Source: Paucimonas lemoignei
Lineage (GTDB): Bacteria; Pseudomonadota; Gammaproteobacteria; Burkholderiales; Burkholderiaceae_D
NCBI RefSeq assembly: GCF_004342585.1
Contig: NZ_SLZQ01000009.1
Span: 1 to 64,000 of the forward strand
Direction: 5' to 3'
DNA: 64,000 nucleotides
A program made the position numbers and the translations under genes. The notes beneath the pieces were generated by a model. That model ran no database searches and had not been told where the DNA came from. It saw only the letters and a program-made list of their open reading frames with translations. Of this stretch, positions 8,888-19,012 are shown piece after piece (position 1 is the first letter of the stretch; the number at the start of each line of letters is the position of its first letter).

Positions 8888-8941
8888 GGCGCAAAGTCCC
8901 GGGACATTCAATTTTTGCATGCAGTAATAAGGGGAAAAGCC

Positions 8942-9427
8942 ATGGCAGTGGGAAGCTACGAATCGAATCTGGATGGCGAAGGCCTGCGTATCGGGATTGC
9001 CCAGGCACGTTTCAATGAAGACGTTTGTCAGGGCTTGCTGGATTCCTGCCTGGCGGAGCTGCAGCGTCTGGGCGTGGCCGACGAGGATGTGCTGCATGTA
9101 TCGGTGCCGGGCGCCCTGGAGATCCCGCTGGCATTGCAAAAGCTTGCCGAAACCCAGCAATTCGATGCGCTGATCGCCATCGGCGCGGTTATCCGCGGCG
9201 AAACCTATCATTTTGAGCTGGTGTCGAACGAGTCCGGCGCCGGCATCACTCGGGTCGGCCTGGACTACGGCATTCCGATTGCCAATGCAGTGCTGACCAC
9301 GGAAACCGATGAGCAGGCCGAGGCGCGCATGCTTGAAAAGGGCGCCGATGCTGCCCGTGTTGCGGTTGAAATGGCTAATCTCGCGATCGCTCTGGAAGAG
9401 CTGACGGACGCGACCGAGGACGAGTAA
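8942..9427 (+). CDS. ribH: 6,7-dimethyl-8-ribityllumazine synthase
   Basis: Joins the RibB product with the RibD-derived pyrimidine to make lumazine. [29 protein letters not shown], and the active-site stretch [16 protein letters not shown] are diagnostic. A start at 8942 is chosen because TAAGGGGAAAA lies 4-13 bases upstream; an in-frame ATG at 8915 has no such site. 161 residues. It lies 54 bp after ribBA and is the last riboflavin gene. Confidence 0.94.
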   Translation: MAVGSYESNLDGEGLRIGIAQARFNEDVCQGLLDSCLAELQRLGVADEDVLHVSVPGALEIPLALQKLAETQQFDALIAIGAVIRGETYHFELVSNESGAGITRVGLDYGIPIANAVLTTETDEQAEARMLEKGADAARVAVEMANLAIALEELTDATEDE

Positions 9428-9453
9428 GACTAACGCAGGTAAGACTAACGCAG
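9424..9453 (+). repeat. perfect tandem duplication of 15 bp across the ribH stop
   Basis: GTAAGACTAACGCAG occurs at 9424-9438 and again at 9439-9453. The first copy contains the ribH stop codon TAA. The second copy keeps the same phase and carries another TAA in the same frame. Confidence 0.9.
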
Positions 9454-9536
9454 GTCGCCTCAACTTCATGATGCGACGCTGCTGAGATGGCATTTATTTA
9501 TTCCGGCTTTGCCCGGGATTACAGGTATTTTCATTC

Positions 9537-10007
9537 ATGACGCAAAAAGAATTTCACGCCAATCCGAACAAGAACCGTACACCGCGTCATCGCGCGCGTG
9601 AATTTGCGCTCCAGGGGCTGTATCAGTGGCTGCTGAATAATGAGGACGCCGGCGCGATCGATGCCCATATGCGCGAGGCGCATGGGTTCAACAAGGCCGA
9701 TGCCGCGCACTTCGACGTGTTGTTGCACGGTGCGATCCGTGATGCCACCTTGCTGCGAGATGAGTTAAGCCCGCTGATCGATCGCCCGATCGGTGAACTG
9801 TCGCCGATCGAGCACGCCGCGCTGCTGATCGGCGCCTATGAGCTCAAGCACCATCTTGAAATTCCCTACAAGGTGGTGATCAACGAAGCCGTTGAACTGA
9901 CCAAGTCGTTCGGCGGCATTGACGGTCACAAGTATGTCAATGGCGTGCTGGATAAACTGGCAGGCAAAGTGCGGGCAGTGGAAGTGCAGGCCGCTCGCAA
10001 AGAGTAA
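9537..10007 (+). CDS. nusB: transcription antitermination factor NusB
   Basis: RNA-binding partner of NusE in rRNA antitermination. [18 protein letters not shown] at 18-35 is the NusB N-terminal signature, and the C-terminal [30 protein letters not shown] is the second. At 156 residues the length is normal. The usual ribH-nusB order of proteobacteria is kept. Confidence 0.94.
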   Translation: MTQKEFHANPNKNRTPRHRAREFALQGLYQWLLNNEDAGAIDAHMREAHGFNKADAAHFDVLLHGAIRDATLLRDELSPLIDRPIGELSPIEHAALLIGAYELKHHLEIPYKVVINEAVELTKSFGGIDGHKYVNGVLDKLAGKVRAVEVQAARKE

Positions 10008-10129
10008 TCCCTCTCTTGCAAGGGGCTGCATGGAATTGCGCCCCTGATGATCGCGGTACCATACTTGTGCCGCCGACGATTTTGTACAATGGCTCCGGCA
10101 AATATTCGCTAGCCGGGCTGCATCCAAGC

Positions 10130-11320
10130 ATGAATCTGACTTATCTCGCATCCCGTCTCGGGAATATCGCACCGTTCCATGTCATGGAGCTGGCGAAAAT
10201 GGCTGCTGCATTGGAGCAGCAGGGGCGTTCCATCATCCATATGGGAATCGGTGAACCTGATTTCACGGCGGCGCCGCAGGCCATTGAAGCCGCCAGCCGG
10301 GCCATGGCTCAAGGATTGACGCAATATACGTCGGCACTCGGCTTGCCCGCCTTGCGGCAAGCGATTTCCAGCCACTACTTGCAGACCTATGGCTTGCAAG
10401 TGGCGCCGGAACGCATCATCGTGACTGCCGGTGCCTCTGGCGCCTTGTTGCTGGCATGTGCCGCACTGGTGGAAAAAGGCGCCGAAGTGTTGATGCCTGA
10501 CCCTTCCTACCCGTGTAACCGCCATTTCGTCGCGGCTTTCGAAGGGCAAGCCCGGATGATTCCGAGCGGGCCGGCGGAACGCTTTCAATTGAGCGAAGCA
10601 ATGGTGCGCGCTCACTGGGGCCCGACGACGCGCGGCGTGCTGCTGGCTTCGCCGTCGAACCCGACCGGTACTTCCATCGAGCCGGCAGAGCTGGGCCGGA
10701 TTGCGGCAACCGTCAGGGAGCGCGGCGGCTTTACGATCGTCGACGAGATTTATCAGGGCTTGAGTTACGACACGGAGCCTTTTTCCGCTCTGTCGCTGGG
10801 CGACGATATTATCGTCATCAACAGCTTTTCCAAGTATTTCAACATGACAGGCTGGCGCCTGGGATGGCTGGTGGTGCCGGAAGCACTCGTGCCGCAAATC
10901 GAAAAGCTCGCGCAAAATTTATTTATCTGCGCCTCGGCGATTTCCCAGTACGCCGGGTTGGCATGCTTTACGCCAGAAGCGCTCGCGCTGTTTGAAGAGC
11001 GCAAGCGGGAATTCCGCCGTCGCCGCGATTTTATTGTACCGGCACTGGAAGAATTGGGTTTTACCATTCCGGTAAAGCCGGATGGCGCTTTTTATGTCTA
11101 TGCGGATTGCAGTGCTTTGTCCGACGATGCCGACCGTCTGACGCGGGATATGTTGCAAAAGGCTGGGGTCGTCATGGTACCGGGACTGGATTTCGGCAGT
11201 TATTGTCCCCGCCAATATGTCCGGATCTCTTACGCGACTTCCATGGAAAATCTCCAGGAAGCTGTCAGGCGCCTGCAGGACTATTTCAGGACGGGAAATT
11301 CTAAAAACGTAGTGAAATAA
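10130..11320 (+). CDS. class I/II PLP-dependent aminotransferase
   Basis: Fold type I aminotransferase of the aspartate/aromatic family. Visible are MGIGEPDFTAAP (substrate loop), the SPSNPTGT cofactor block, VDEIYQGLSY, the PLP lysine K235 in NSFSKYFNMTGWRLGW, and the C-terminal VRISYA with the carboxylate-binding Arg. The start at 10130 gives 396 residues and matches the family N-terminus; the frame is open further upstream to 10016 but that part is unrelated. The amino-acid specificity cannot be read from sequence. A bidirectional terminator separates it from the convergent gene. Confidence 0.85.
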   Translation: MNLTYLASRLGNIAPFHVMELAKMAAALEQQGRSIIHMGIGEPDFTAAPQAIEAASRAMAQGLTQYTSALGLPALRQAISSHYLQTYGLQVAPERIIVTAGASGALLLACAALVEKGAEVLMPDPSYPCNRHFVAAFEGQARMIPSGPAERFQLSEAMVRAHWGPTTRGVLLASPSNPTGTSIEPAELGRIAATVRERGGFTIVDEIYQGLSYDTEPFSALSLGDDIIVINSFSKYFNMTGWRLGWLVVPEALVPQIEKLAQNLFICASAISQYAGLACFTPEALALFEERKREFRRRRDFIVPALEELGFTIPVKPDGAFYVYADCSALSDDADRLTRDMLQKAGVVMVPGLDFGSYCPRQYVRISYATSMENLQEAVRRLQDYFRTGNSKNVVK

Positions 11321-11346
11321 AAAAGGAGCCGCAAGGCTCCTTTTTT
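11319..11346. terminator. bidirectional intrinsic terminator
   Basis: AAAAAAGGAGCC (11319-11330), loop GCAA, GGCTCCTTTTTT (11335-11346). It serves both the aminotransferase gene and the convergent lytic transglycosylase gene. Confidence 0.92.
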
Positions 11347-11362
11347 ATTGGGCCAATAACGC

Positions 11363-12349
11363 TCAAGACAAGGCATGCAGCGAAAAACGGTTTGAGGCAA
11401 TGCTATCTGCCGATTCCATGGCGGCGGATTTGTCGGCATCAGCCGGTGCCTTCTTGGAATGGGACGGAGCGTTGGTGGAGCTGTCCGGTTCAGCCGAGGT
11501 GGCGATGGTGGAAGGCGAGGACTTGCCAGCCACTTCCTGCAGGCGGCGGTATTCAGCCAATACGCGCGAACCATATCCGGAATCTGTCGCGAAGGCCGCC
11601 GCGCCAACGTAGCGCTTCAGCCCCGCTTCGACTGAACCGGCTCTCTTGACATAATCTTTCAGGATCGCCGATCCAACGCGGATATTGGCGACAGGGTCCA
11701 GCGCAGCGCGAACGCCGCCATGTTCACGAAACTTATCGCGATGCACTTTTGACATGACTTGCATCAGCCCCTGCGCTCCGCCTGCACTTTCAGCAAAGGG
11801 ATTGAAGCCCGATTCAATGGCGGCGACCGCAAGGATAAGCAGCGGATCCAGTTGAAGTTTCTCGGCATTCTTGTACGCTTCCGACACCAGCATGTGAGTC
11901 GCGTCGGAAGCGACACGGTAACGGCGCGAGATCCAGCGGGAAACCGCTAATTGTTCATTTGAAAGGCTAGTGTTTTTAATTTGCAGTTCGATTCTGGCTG
12001 GTTGTTTCACCACGGAGGCAGGGGTAGTGCTTACCTGCGGCGAAGGAAGAGCCGGAGTCGTGTCAGGCGCCGCCAAATCCGCGAGCGGGTCAAGCTCGTC
12101 TTCATCATCAGCGTCTGCCACTTCGGCTGCAAATGGCGACAGGGCTTTCAAATGGTCGGTAAAGTGCGGTTTGACGAATAACAGAGTCAAGGCGGCGATA
12201 GCGGCAACGCCGAGAACCATCAGCGAATGATGGGCAATGGTCATGATGCCGCGTAAAGTGGCACGTGCGAGAGAGGTGGCGACAACGGCAGATTGGTCTG
12301 CAGTTTTCCGGCTCAAGGCCTCCCCAGCCTGGATAAAACGGTACAGCAT
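11363..12349 (-). CDS. lytic transglycosylase, SLT domain
   Basis: Cell-wall enzyme cleaving the MurNAc-GlcNAc bond. The 328-residue protein has a transmembrane segment at about 36-57, an acidic/proline-rich linker, and an SLT lysozyme-like domain. The catalytic Glu is in AAIESGFNPFAES, and GAQGLMQVM is the second signature. GVRAALDPVANIRVGSAILKDYV and a Tyr-containing C-terminal motif complete the fold. The tail (about 285-328) is low complexity. The start is set by CAGGAGAAACC before ATG at 12349. It is probably membrane-anchored with a periplasmic catalytic domain. Confidence 0.85.
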   Translation of the reverse strand: MLYRFIQAGEALSRKTADQSAVVATSLARATLRGIMTIAHHSLMVLGVAAIAALTLLFVKPHFTDHLKALSPFAAEVADADDEDELDPLADLAAPDTTPALPSPQVSTTPASVVKQPARIELQIKNTSLSNEQLAVSRWISRRYRVASDATHMLVSEAYKNAEKLQLDPLLILAVAAIESGFNPFAESAGGAQGLMQVMSKVHRDKFREHGGVRAALDPVANIRVGSAILKDYVKRAGSVEAGLKRYVGAAAFATDSGYGSRVLAEYRRLQEVAGKSSPSTIATSAEPDSSTNAPSHSKKAPADADKSAAMESADSIASNRFSLHALS

Positions 12350-12824
12350 GGTTTCTCCTGAATCGTCACGGCACAAACGATCCCACACCGGGTAGACCCG
12401 GAGCGTTTTCCATTTATGCCGTCAATCAGAAACATCGTCTGGCATTGCTGAGAGCATAGTCAGACGGTCGTCTTGCCATTTTGTTCAACTGGCGGCGCGG
12501 TTTGCGCTACGGACCCAGTGACAGGCAAATTTTTCCGGGGGAAGGCTGACGCCTTTGGCAACACTCCTTAAAATGTCATGTGGGGCCCCGAACCCCGTGA
12601 ACTGATTTGGTTTATTCCGCAGCGCTTGTTCTGGTGAGGGCTGCTTCCGCTTCAAGTGAAAAAGATTGTAGGGGCTGAATTATATCCAGTCAATAATATA
12701 AAATTTGAAATCCATAACCAATTTGCATATAGAAATGCGCTGCAGTGCAGCAAAAATCAATAAAAACAGCGACTTGCCAAATCTTCTTTGATAATCTGCA
12801 GAAGTTAAAAGAATTGTAAAAAAT
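12350..12824. other. 475-bp intergenic region, no gene seen
   Basis: Region between divergent genes (transglycosylase and ubiD), so it should hold two promoters. The first 300 bases have ordinary composition with a short inverted repeat AGACG-GT-CGTCT. From about 12660 to 12824 it turns AT-rich, with ATATAAAATTTGAAATCC and a GCTGCA-G-TGCAGC palindrome near 12739. No RNA gene or convincing open frame was found. Confidence 0.5.
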
Positions 12825-14309
12825 ATGAAATATACGGATTTGCGGGACTTTATTGCGAAGTTGCAAGAAATTGGCGAACTCAAGCGTATTGCGGTTTCCG
12901 TGTCACCGCATCTGGAAATGACCGAGGTGTGCGATCGCACCTTGCGAGCCGGCGGACCTGCCTTGCTGTTCGAGCGCCCGACCGGGCATACGATGCCCGT
13001 CCTGGGAAATCTGTTTGGCACGCCGCGTCGAGTTGCTCTCGGGATGGGCGCGGAGGATGTCGGCGAATTGCGCCGTATCGGCCAGGTGCTGGCCAGCCTG
13101 AAAGAGCCGGAGCCACCTAAAGGCTTTCGCGATGCATTAGGCCTGGGCTCCTTACTCAAGGCATTATGGGATATGGCGCCGAAAGAGTCGCGCTCCGCGC
13201 CTTGCCATGACATCGTCTGGGAAGGCGATGACGTCGACCTCGCAAAGCTGCCGATTCAGCATTGCTGGCCGGGGGATGTCGCGCCGTTGATTACCTGGGG
13301 GCTGGTGATTACGAAGGGGCCGCATAAAAAGCGGCAGAACCTGGGTATCTACCGACAGCAGGTGCTGGGCCGGAACAAGGTGATCATGCGCTGGCTGGCG
13401 CATCGCGGTGGTGCGCTGGATTTTCGCGAGCATGCGATTGCCAATCCCGGCAAGCCATATCCTGTGGCGGTGGCGCTGGGTGCCGACCCCGCCACTATAT
13501 TAGGTGCAGTCACGCCGGTGCCGGACAGCTTGTCGGAATACCAGTTTGCCGGACTGCTGCGCGGCAGTCGTACCGAGTTGGTCAAGGCGATCGGCAGCGA
13601 GTTGCGAGTGCCGGCCTCGGCGGAAATTGTCCTGGAAGGGCATATCTATCCCGATGCCTCGCATCCGAGCGGTTATGAGCATGCTCTTGAAGGGCCGTAT
13701 GGCGACCACACCGGTTACTACAATGAGCAGGACTGGTTCCCGGTATTTACGATCGACCGGATCACCATGCGGCGCGACCCGATTTACCACTCTACGTATA
13801 CAGGCAAACCTCCGGATGAGCCGGCTGTGCTCGGCGTGGCGTTGAACGAGGTATTCGTGCCTTTGCTGCAGAAGCAGTTTTCCGAGATTACGGATTTTTA
13901 CCTGCCGCCGGAAGGCTGCAGCTACCGCATGGCGGTGGTGCAGATGAAGAAATCCTATCCGGGGCATGCCAAGCGGGTGATGTTCGGCGTCTGGAGCTTC
14001 CTGCGTCAGTTCATGTATACCAAGTTCATCGTGGTCGTGGATGAGGATGTGAATATCCGCGACTGGAAGGAAGTCATCTGGGCGATCACGACCCGGGTCG
14101 ACCCCGTGCGCGATACGACGCTGGTGGACAATACCCCGATCGATTACCTGGATTTTGCGTCGCCGGTAAGTGGTCTGGGCAGCAAGATGGGCATCGATGC
14201 CACCAACAAGTGGCCGGGCGAAACCAGTCGGGAATGGGGCCGGACCATCGTCATGACGGATGAGGTGAAAGCCCGGGTGGATAGCATCTGGCAAGAGTTG
14301 GGAATTTGA
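12825..14309 (+). CDS. ubiD: 4-hydroxy-3-polyprenylbenzoate decarboxylase UbiD
   Basis: Prenyl-FMN-dependent decarboxylase of ubiquinone synthesis. It begins [22 protein letters not shown], the standard UbiD start. Also seen are [19 protein letters not shown], the catalytic-site block [11 protein letters not shown], and ITTRVDP near the C-terminus. At 494 residues the length matches E. coli UbiD. It needs prenylated FMN from UbiX, whose gene is not in this window. Confidence 0.94.
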   Translation: MKYTDLRDFIAKLQEIGELKRIAVSVSPHLEMTEVCDRTLRAGGPALLFERPTGHTMPVLGNLFGTPRRVALGMGAEDVGELRRIGQVLASLKEPEPPKGFRDALGLGSLLKALWDMAPKESRSAPCHDIVWEGDDVDLAKLPIQHCWPGDVAPLITWGLVITKGPHKKRQNLGIYRQQVLGRNKVIMRWLAHRGGALDFREHAIANPGKPYPVAVALGADPATILGAVTPVPDSLSEYQFAGLLRGSRTELVKAIGSELRVPASAEIVLEGHIYPDASHPSGYEHALEGPYGDHTGYYNEQDWFPVFTIDRITMRRDPIYHSTYTGKPPDEPAVLGVALNEVFVPLLQKQFSEITDFYLPPEGCSYRMAVVQMKKSYPGHAKRVMFGVWSFLRQFMYTKFIVVVDEDVNIRDWKEVIWAITTRVDPVRDTTLVDNTPIDYLDFASPVSGLGSKMGIDATNKWPGETSREWGRTIVMTDEVKARVDSIWQELGI

Positions 14310-14312
14310 ATG

Positions 14313-14342
14313 TTGGGTGAAAACGCATATTGCTGGTAAAAT
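14313..14342 (+). promoter_or_regulatory. sigma-70 promoter of the SRP RNA gene
   Basis: -35 TTGGGT (14313-14318), an 18-bp spacer, and extended -10 TGGTAAAAT with the hexamer at 14337-14342. The predicted start falls at 14349-14350, exactly the first base of the RNA. Confidence 0.75.
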
Positions 14343-14349
14343 CTCTCTT

Positions 14350-14445
14350 GGCGGGCCCCTGCGCATTGTGGCTTGGTGAACCTGGTCAGGTCGGGAACGA
14401 AGCAGCCACAGCCGATTCCCACAAGTGCCGCAGACAAGGCTCGCC
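14350..14445 (+). ncRNA. ffs: 4.5S signal recognition particle RNA
   Basis: Small SRP RNA that binds Ffh and FtsY for co-translational membrane targeting. The conserved apical part CCTGGTCAGGTCGGGAACGAAGCAGCC is visible in outline, with a GGAA tetraloop closed by C-G pairs that differ from E. coli by compensatory change (E. coli C-C-GGAA-G-G; here C-G-GGAA-C-G). The ends pair: GGCGGGCC (14350-14357) with GGCTCGCC (14438-14445). About 96 nt, followed by a T-rich stretch. A matching promoter lies directly upstream. Confidence 0.93.
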
Positions 14446-14682
14446 TTTATTATCTTCTTCTCATCCTCATTCAGGCTCCTTGTTGATTGGGCGCCGACAT
14501 TTCACCAATCTTTGGCAAGCGCAAGAGCAAGCAGACTCTTGGGACCGCTCCATTCCATCATTTCCTCAGGCAACACAAAGGCTGGCAAAGTGGTATTGTG
14601 TTGCTCTGGCTATTCCTCCAAAAGGGTCGTTTCCTCACCCACCAGGAAGCTCTGCTGAATTTACCGCTCTTGCTTATCTCAT

Positions 14683-15861
14683 ATGCATGTAACACGAAAG
14701 CAACTGACCGTCGGCGCCATTCTTATTATTGTTGCCGTCGCCGCTTACTTTTTCTGGTCAGGCAAACCGGAAGGTCAATCGCAGAAACCGCGCTCTCAGG
14801 TACAGACAATCAAGAGCGTACAGGCGCAAAAAAAATCGATTCCGGTGATGGTTCGGGCGAATGGCTATGTCACCGCCATCAATACGGTTGAAGTGCGTCC
14901 GCAAGTGCAAAATGTCGTACGGGCGATTCATGTCCGCGAAGGCCAGGAAGTCAAGGCTGGTCAGCTATTGTTTACACTCGATCCGCGCAGCGACGAAGCG
15001 GCGGTAGCCAATGCGCGTGCGCAACTGTCGCGTAATCGCGCTGCGCTGGCGGAAGCGGAAGCGACGCTCCGGCGCAATCAGGACCTGCTGGCACAGCAAT
15101 TCATTTCGCAGGCGGCAGTCGATACGGCGCGCAGCCAGGTTGAAGCGCTACGCGGTGCCGTGCAGGGCGATGAAGCGACGATTCGCGCAAGCCGGGTAGC
15201 GCTTGGCCACAACACCATTGCCGCCAGCATTGCGGGGCGCATCGGCGCCATCAGCGTGCGGCCGGGCAGCCTGGCGCAACCGACAGGCAATCCGATGTTG
15301 ACCATCTCGCAGCTTGATCCGATCGCCGTCAGCTTTTCCGTGGCGGAGAAGGAATTGAGCCATATCCTTGCCAGCTATCCGAAGGGCGATGCCCCTGTCG
15401 TGGCGCAATTGGCGAATGGCACGGAGATTAAGGGCAAACTTGTCTTTATCGATAATGCCGCCGATACCCAGACCGGCACCGTGCGCATGAAGGCGGAATT
15501 CGCCAATGCAGACCATCGCATGTGGCCCGGTAATTATGTCGCCGTGCGAATGGTGGCGCGAACGCTGCCCGATGCCGTCGTGGTGCCGGCGCAAGCCGTG
15601 GTGACCGGCCCGGAGCGCCAGTTTATCTATGTCGTGAGCCAGGACGAGACGGTCAAGGCGCGCAATATCGAGGTCTTGACGATCGAGCAAGGACAGGCGG
15701 CAGTCGCCGGCATTGAGCCGGGCGCGCGCGTGGTGGTCGAGGGCACGCAAAACCTGCGTCCCGGCAGCAAGGTGCAGGAGGCGAATGTCAAGGACGGCAA
15801 AGGCAGCGGTCCCGAAACGGAAGGCGGCAATGCGGACAAGACACGCAAGAATGCCGCCTGA
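14683..15861 (+). CDS. RND efflux periplasmic adaptor (membrane fusion protein)
   Basis: Links the inner-membrane pump to an outer-membrane channel. An N-terminal membrane anchor lies at about 8-25. Lipoyl halves are at VEVRPQVQNVVRAIHVREGQEVKAGQLLF and NTIAASIAGRIGAISVRPG, a coiled-coil hairpin rich in Ala/Arg/Glu is between them (about 105-165), followed by the beta-barrel domain. It resembles the MdtA/AcrA group. It begins an operon with the pump gene 40 bp downstream. No TolC-type gene is in the window, so the outer-membrane partner must lie elsewhere. Substrate unknown. Confidence 0.88.
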   Translation: MHVTRKQLTVGAILIIVAVAAYFFWSGKPEGQSQKPRSQVQTIKSVQAQKKSIPVMVRANGYVTAINTVEVRPQVQNVVRAIHVREGQEVKAGQLLFTLDPRSDEAAVANARAQLSRNRAALAEAEATLRRNQDLLAQQFISQAAVDTARSQVEALRGAVQGDEATIRASRVALGHNTIAASIAGRIGAISVRPGSLAQPTGNPMLTISQLDPIAVSFSVAEKELSHILASYPKGDAPVVAQLANGTEIKGKLVFIDNAADTQTGTVRMKAEFANADHRMWPGNYVAVRMVARTLPDAVVVPAQAVVTGPERQFIYVVSQDETVKARNIEVLTIEQGQAAVAGIEPGARVVVEGTQNLRPGSKVQEANVKDGKGSGPETEGGNADKTRKNAA

Positions 15862-15901
15862 GGATTTGACGACTAACAGCCTGTAGAAGTAATCAGCGAA
15901 C

Positions 15902-18900
15902 GTGAATATCTCCGAACTTTGCATCCGCCGGCCGGTCATGACCGTGCTGCTTTCCATCGCCATCGTCGTGATCGGCTTGTTCGCCTATGCCGGCTTGCCG
16001 ATTGCGGCGCTGCCCAGCTATAACACGCCGATCATCAATGTCACGGCTGCCCTGCCGGGGGCGAGCCCGGAGATCATGGCGGCGTCGGTCGCCACCCCGC
16101 TGGAAAAACAATTTTCGACCATTGCCGGGCTGGCTACGATCAGTTCGAGCAATACGCGTGGCAATACCTCCATCACGCTGGAGTTCAACCCGGATCGCGA
16201 CATCGATGCCGCGGCGGTGGATGTGCAGGCCGCCTTGCTGCGGGCCCAGCGCAGTCTGCCGGAAGAGATGACTTCGCTGCCGGCCTATCGCAAGGTGAAT
16301 CCGGCGGACCAGTCGGTCTTGCTGGTAGTGCTGACTTCGCCCTCGCTGTCGCTGGCTGAGCTGAACGATTACGCGGAAAACCTGATCTCGCCTTCGCTAT
16401 CGACCATCAATGGCGTGGCGCAGGTGCTGGTGTTCGGCCAGCGCCGCTATGCCGTGCGCATCCAGGCGCGCGCCGATGAACTGGCGGCGCGCAATATGAC
16501 GCTGGACGAGCTGGCCGCCGCCGTCCGCGCCGCCAATGCCAATACGCCGGTCGGCGTGCTGGATGGCCCTCGCCAGAGTTTGACGCTGGAAGCCAACAAG
16601 CAATTGCCGAATGCGGCTGCCTTTGCCGAACTGGTCATTCAAAGCAAGGATGGCGTGTCCATGCGTCTCAAAGACGTTGCCACGATCGAGGATAGCGTGG
16701 AATCGGCCAAGAGCGGCAGCTGGGCCAATGGCGAGCCGTCGATCACGCTGGGCATCCAGCGTCAGCCCAATGCCAATACGGTGGAAGTGGTCGATGCCGT
16801 CAAGGCGCGGCTGCCGCAGTTCCGCGATCAGATGCCGGGGTCGGTGGAGCTGAAGGTTCTGAACGACCGCTCGGTCTCCATTCGCGAGGCGATTCATGAC
16901 GTGAAGATCACGCTGTTTTTGACCATTGCCCTGGTCATCATGGTGATCTTCCTGTTCCTGAAGCGTCTTTCGGCGACCCTCATTCCGGTATTATCCCTGC
17001 CGATTTCGCTGATCGGCTGCTTTGCGCTGATGTATGCGCTGGGTTACAGCCTCGACAATATCTCGCTGCTGGGTATTACGATCGCGGTCGGCCTGGTGGT
17101 GGATGACGCCATCGTCATGCTGGAAAACATCGTGCGCCACATCGAAGACGGCATGGAGCCGCTGGCGGCGGCATTGAAGGGCTCGCGCGAAGTCGGCTTC
17201 ACCATCATCTCGATTTCGATTTCGCTGGTGGCGGTGTTCATTCCGATTTTCTACATGCCGGGCGTGATCGGCCTGATGTTCCATGAATTCGCCGCCGTTG
17301 TGTCGCTCGCCATCCTGGTGTCGGCGGTGGTGTCGCTGACCCTGGTGCCGATGCTGTGCAGCCGTTATCTTCGCCATGGCGAGAAAGAGCCGGACAACTG
17401 GCTGAGCCGCGGTTTCGAGCGCGTATTCCAGGCAGTGCTTGGTGCTTACGAGCGCGCGCTAGACTGGTGCCTGCAGAAGCGTTTCCTGGTGTTGATGGTG
17501 GCGCTGTCCACTTTTGCGCTGACGGCCTGGCTGTTTCAGAGCATGCCGAAGGGCTTTTTCCCTGAAGAAGATATCGGCCAGATTTCCGCCGTGGTGGAAG
17601 GGCCGCAGGATGTGTCGTATCCGGTGATGGTCAACCTGGTCAAGACGGCATCGGATGCCATGATGCGCGACCCGAATGTCGCGACCATTTCCTCGCGCAT
17701 TTCGGGCACCAACACGGGTAATATCTTCATCGGCTTGAAGCCGCGCAGCGAGCGCGAATCCATGAGCAAGGTGCTCGAACGCATGCGCAAGGAAGTCAGT
17801 AGCATTCCAGGCTTGGCTGTGTATCTGACGCCGGTGCAGAACCTGCGGCTTGGCGGGCGCTCCAGCAAGAGTCGCTATCAGTATGTGCTGCAAAGCGTGC
17901 GCGCCGACGAGCTGAACGGCTGGTCGGAGAAGCTGCAGGAAAAAATGCGCGCTGACCCGATCTTCCGCGATGTGACGAGCGATTCGCAGTTGAAGGGCTT
18001 GCAGGCGGAAGTGGAAATCGATCGGGACCGTGCCAACCAGGCCGGCGTGCAAATTGCGGATATCCGCAGTGCGTTGTATAGCGCGTATGGCGAACGGCAG
18101 GTCTCCACCATTTTCACGAGCAGCAATAGTTACCAAGTCATCCTGCAAAGCGCCGGTTCCGGCCAGCAGGATGAAAAGGACTTGAACGATATCTATGTGC
18201 GCAGCAAGGCTGGCGCGCTGGTGCCGCTGATGAGCGTGGCCACGGTGCGGCGTTCGGCTGGGCCGGTCGCGGTCAACCATCAGGGGCAGCTGCAGGCGAT
18301 CACGGTGTCATTCAACCTGGCGCCGAAGGTGCCGCTGGGAGATGCCAGCAACAAGCTGGAAAACTTCAAGCAAGAGCTTGGCATGCCGGCCAGTATCATC
18401 ACATCGTATGCGGGCGATGCGGCAGTGTTCCAGTCGTCGCAGACGAGCCAGGTTGCCTTGCTGCTGCTAGCGGTGGCGGTGATCTACATTCTGTTAGGCG
18501 TGCTGTACGAAAGCTATATTCATCCGATCACGATTCTCGCCGGCTTGCCGTCTGCTGCTGTCGGCGCCTTGCTGGCGCTGGACTTGTTCGGTTTCGAGCT
18601 GACGCTGATTGCCACGATCGGTATCCTGATGCTGATCGGTATCGTCAAGAAGAACGCCATCATGATGATCGATTTCGCGCTCGATGCTCAGCGCAGTGAA
18701 GGCATGGAGCCGACAAAGGCGATCCGTACCGCCTGTATCCTGCGCTTCAGGCCGATCATGATGACGACGCTGGCAGCCTTGATGGGCGCGGTGCCGATTG
18801 CATTCGGCTGGGGCGCCGGCGCAGAACTGCGCCAGCCGCTGGGCGTGGCAATCGTTGGCGGCTTGCTGGTGTCGCAGGTGATCACGCTTTTCATCACCCC

Positions 18901-19012
18901 GGTGATCTACCTGTATCTCGATCGATTCAGCGGCACCGGGCCGCTACAATTGTCGCCGGAGGTATTGGCGCAGAGTGCGCCAGCAGACGTCAGTGCGGCC
19001 AGGCACGGCTGA
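15902..19012 (+). CDS. RND efflux pump permease (HAE1 family, MdtB/C-like)
   Basis: Proton-driven inner-membrane trimeric exporter of 1036 residues, normal for the family. It begins at GTG with NISELCIRRPVMTVLLSIAIVVIG, then shows PIAALPSYNTPII, the proton-relay helix GLVVDDAIVMLENIVRHIEDG in TM4 with the paired Asp residues, and the second repeat LLLLAVAVIYILLGVLYES with GIVKKNAIMMIDFA. The Cys-poor docking domains lie between. The 3' end overlaps the convergent aidB-like gene by 23 bp. Drug versus other substrate cannot be told. Confidence 0.9.
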   Translation: MNISELCIRRPVMTVLLSIAIVVIGLFAYAGLPIAALPSYNTPIINVTAALPGASPEIMAASVATPLEKQFSTIAGLATISSSNTRGNTSITLEFNPDRDIDAAAVDVQAALLRAQRSLPEEMTSLPAYRKVNPADQSVLLVVLTSPSLSLAELNDYAENLISPSLSTINGVAQVLVFGQRRYAVRIQARADELAARNMTLDELAAAVRAANANTPVGVLDGPRQSLTLEANKQLPNAAAFAELVIQSKDGVSMRLKDVATIEDSVESAKSGSWANGEPSITLGIQRQPNANTVEVVDAVKARLPQFRDQMPGSVELKVLNDRSVSIREAIHDVKITLFLTIALVIMVIFLFLKRLSATLIPVLSLPISLIGCFALMYALGYSLDNISLLGITIAVGLVVDDAIVMLENIVRHIEDGMEPLAAALKGSREVGFTIISISISLVAVFIPIFYMPGVIGLMFHEFAAVVSLAILVSAVVSLTLVPMLCSRYLRHGEKEPDNWLSRGFERVFQAVLGAYERALDWCLQKRFLVLMVALSTFALTAWLFQSMPKGFFPEEDIGQISAVVEGPQDVSYPVMVNLVKTASDAMMRDPNVATISSRISGTNTGNIFIGLKPRSERESMSKVLERMRKEVSSIPGLAVYLTPVQNLRLGGRSSKSRYQYVLQSVRADELNGWSEKLQEKMRADPIFRDVTSDSQLKGLQAEVEIDRDRANQAGVQIADIRSALYSAYGERQVSTIFTSSNSYQVILQSAGSGQQDEKDLNDIYVRSKAGALVPLMSVATVRRSAGPVAVNHQGQLQAITVSFNLAPKVPLGDASNKLENFKQELGMPASIITSYAGDAAVFQSSQTSQVALLLLAVAVIYILLGVLYESYIHPITILAGLPSAAVGALLALDLFGFELTLIATIGILMLIGIVKKNAIMMIDFALDAQRSEGMEPTKAIRTACILRFRPIMMTTLAALMGAVPIAFGWGAGAELRQPLGVAIVGGLLVSQVITLFITPVIYLYLDRFSGTGPLQLSPEVLAQSAPADVSAARHG

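Noticed and set aside
7787-9493. 568-codon minus-strand frame across ribBA and ribH
   Set aside because: Shadow of two clearly identified genes; no family motif and no ribosome binding site.
12739-12751. GCTGCA-G-TGCAGC palindrome before ubiD
   Set aside because: Too short and isolated to support an operator.
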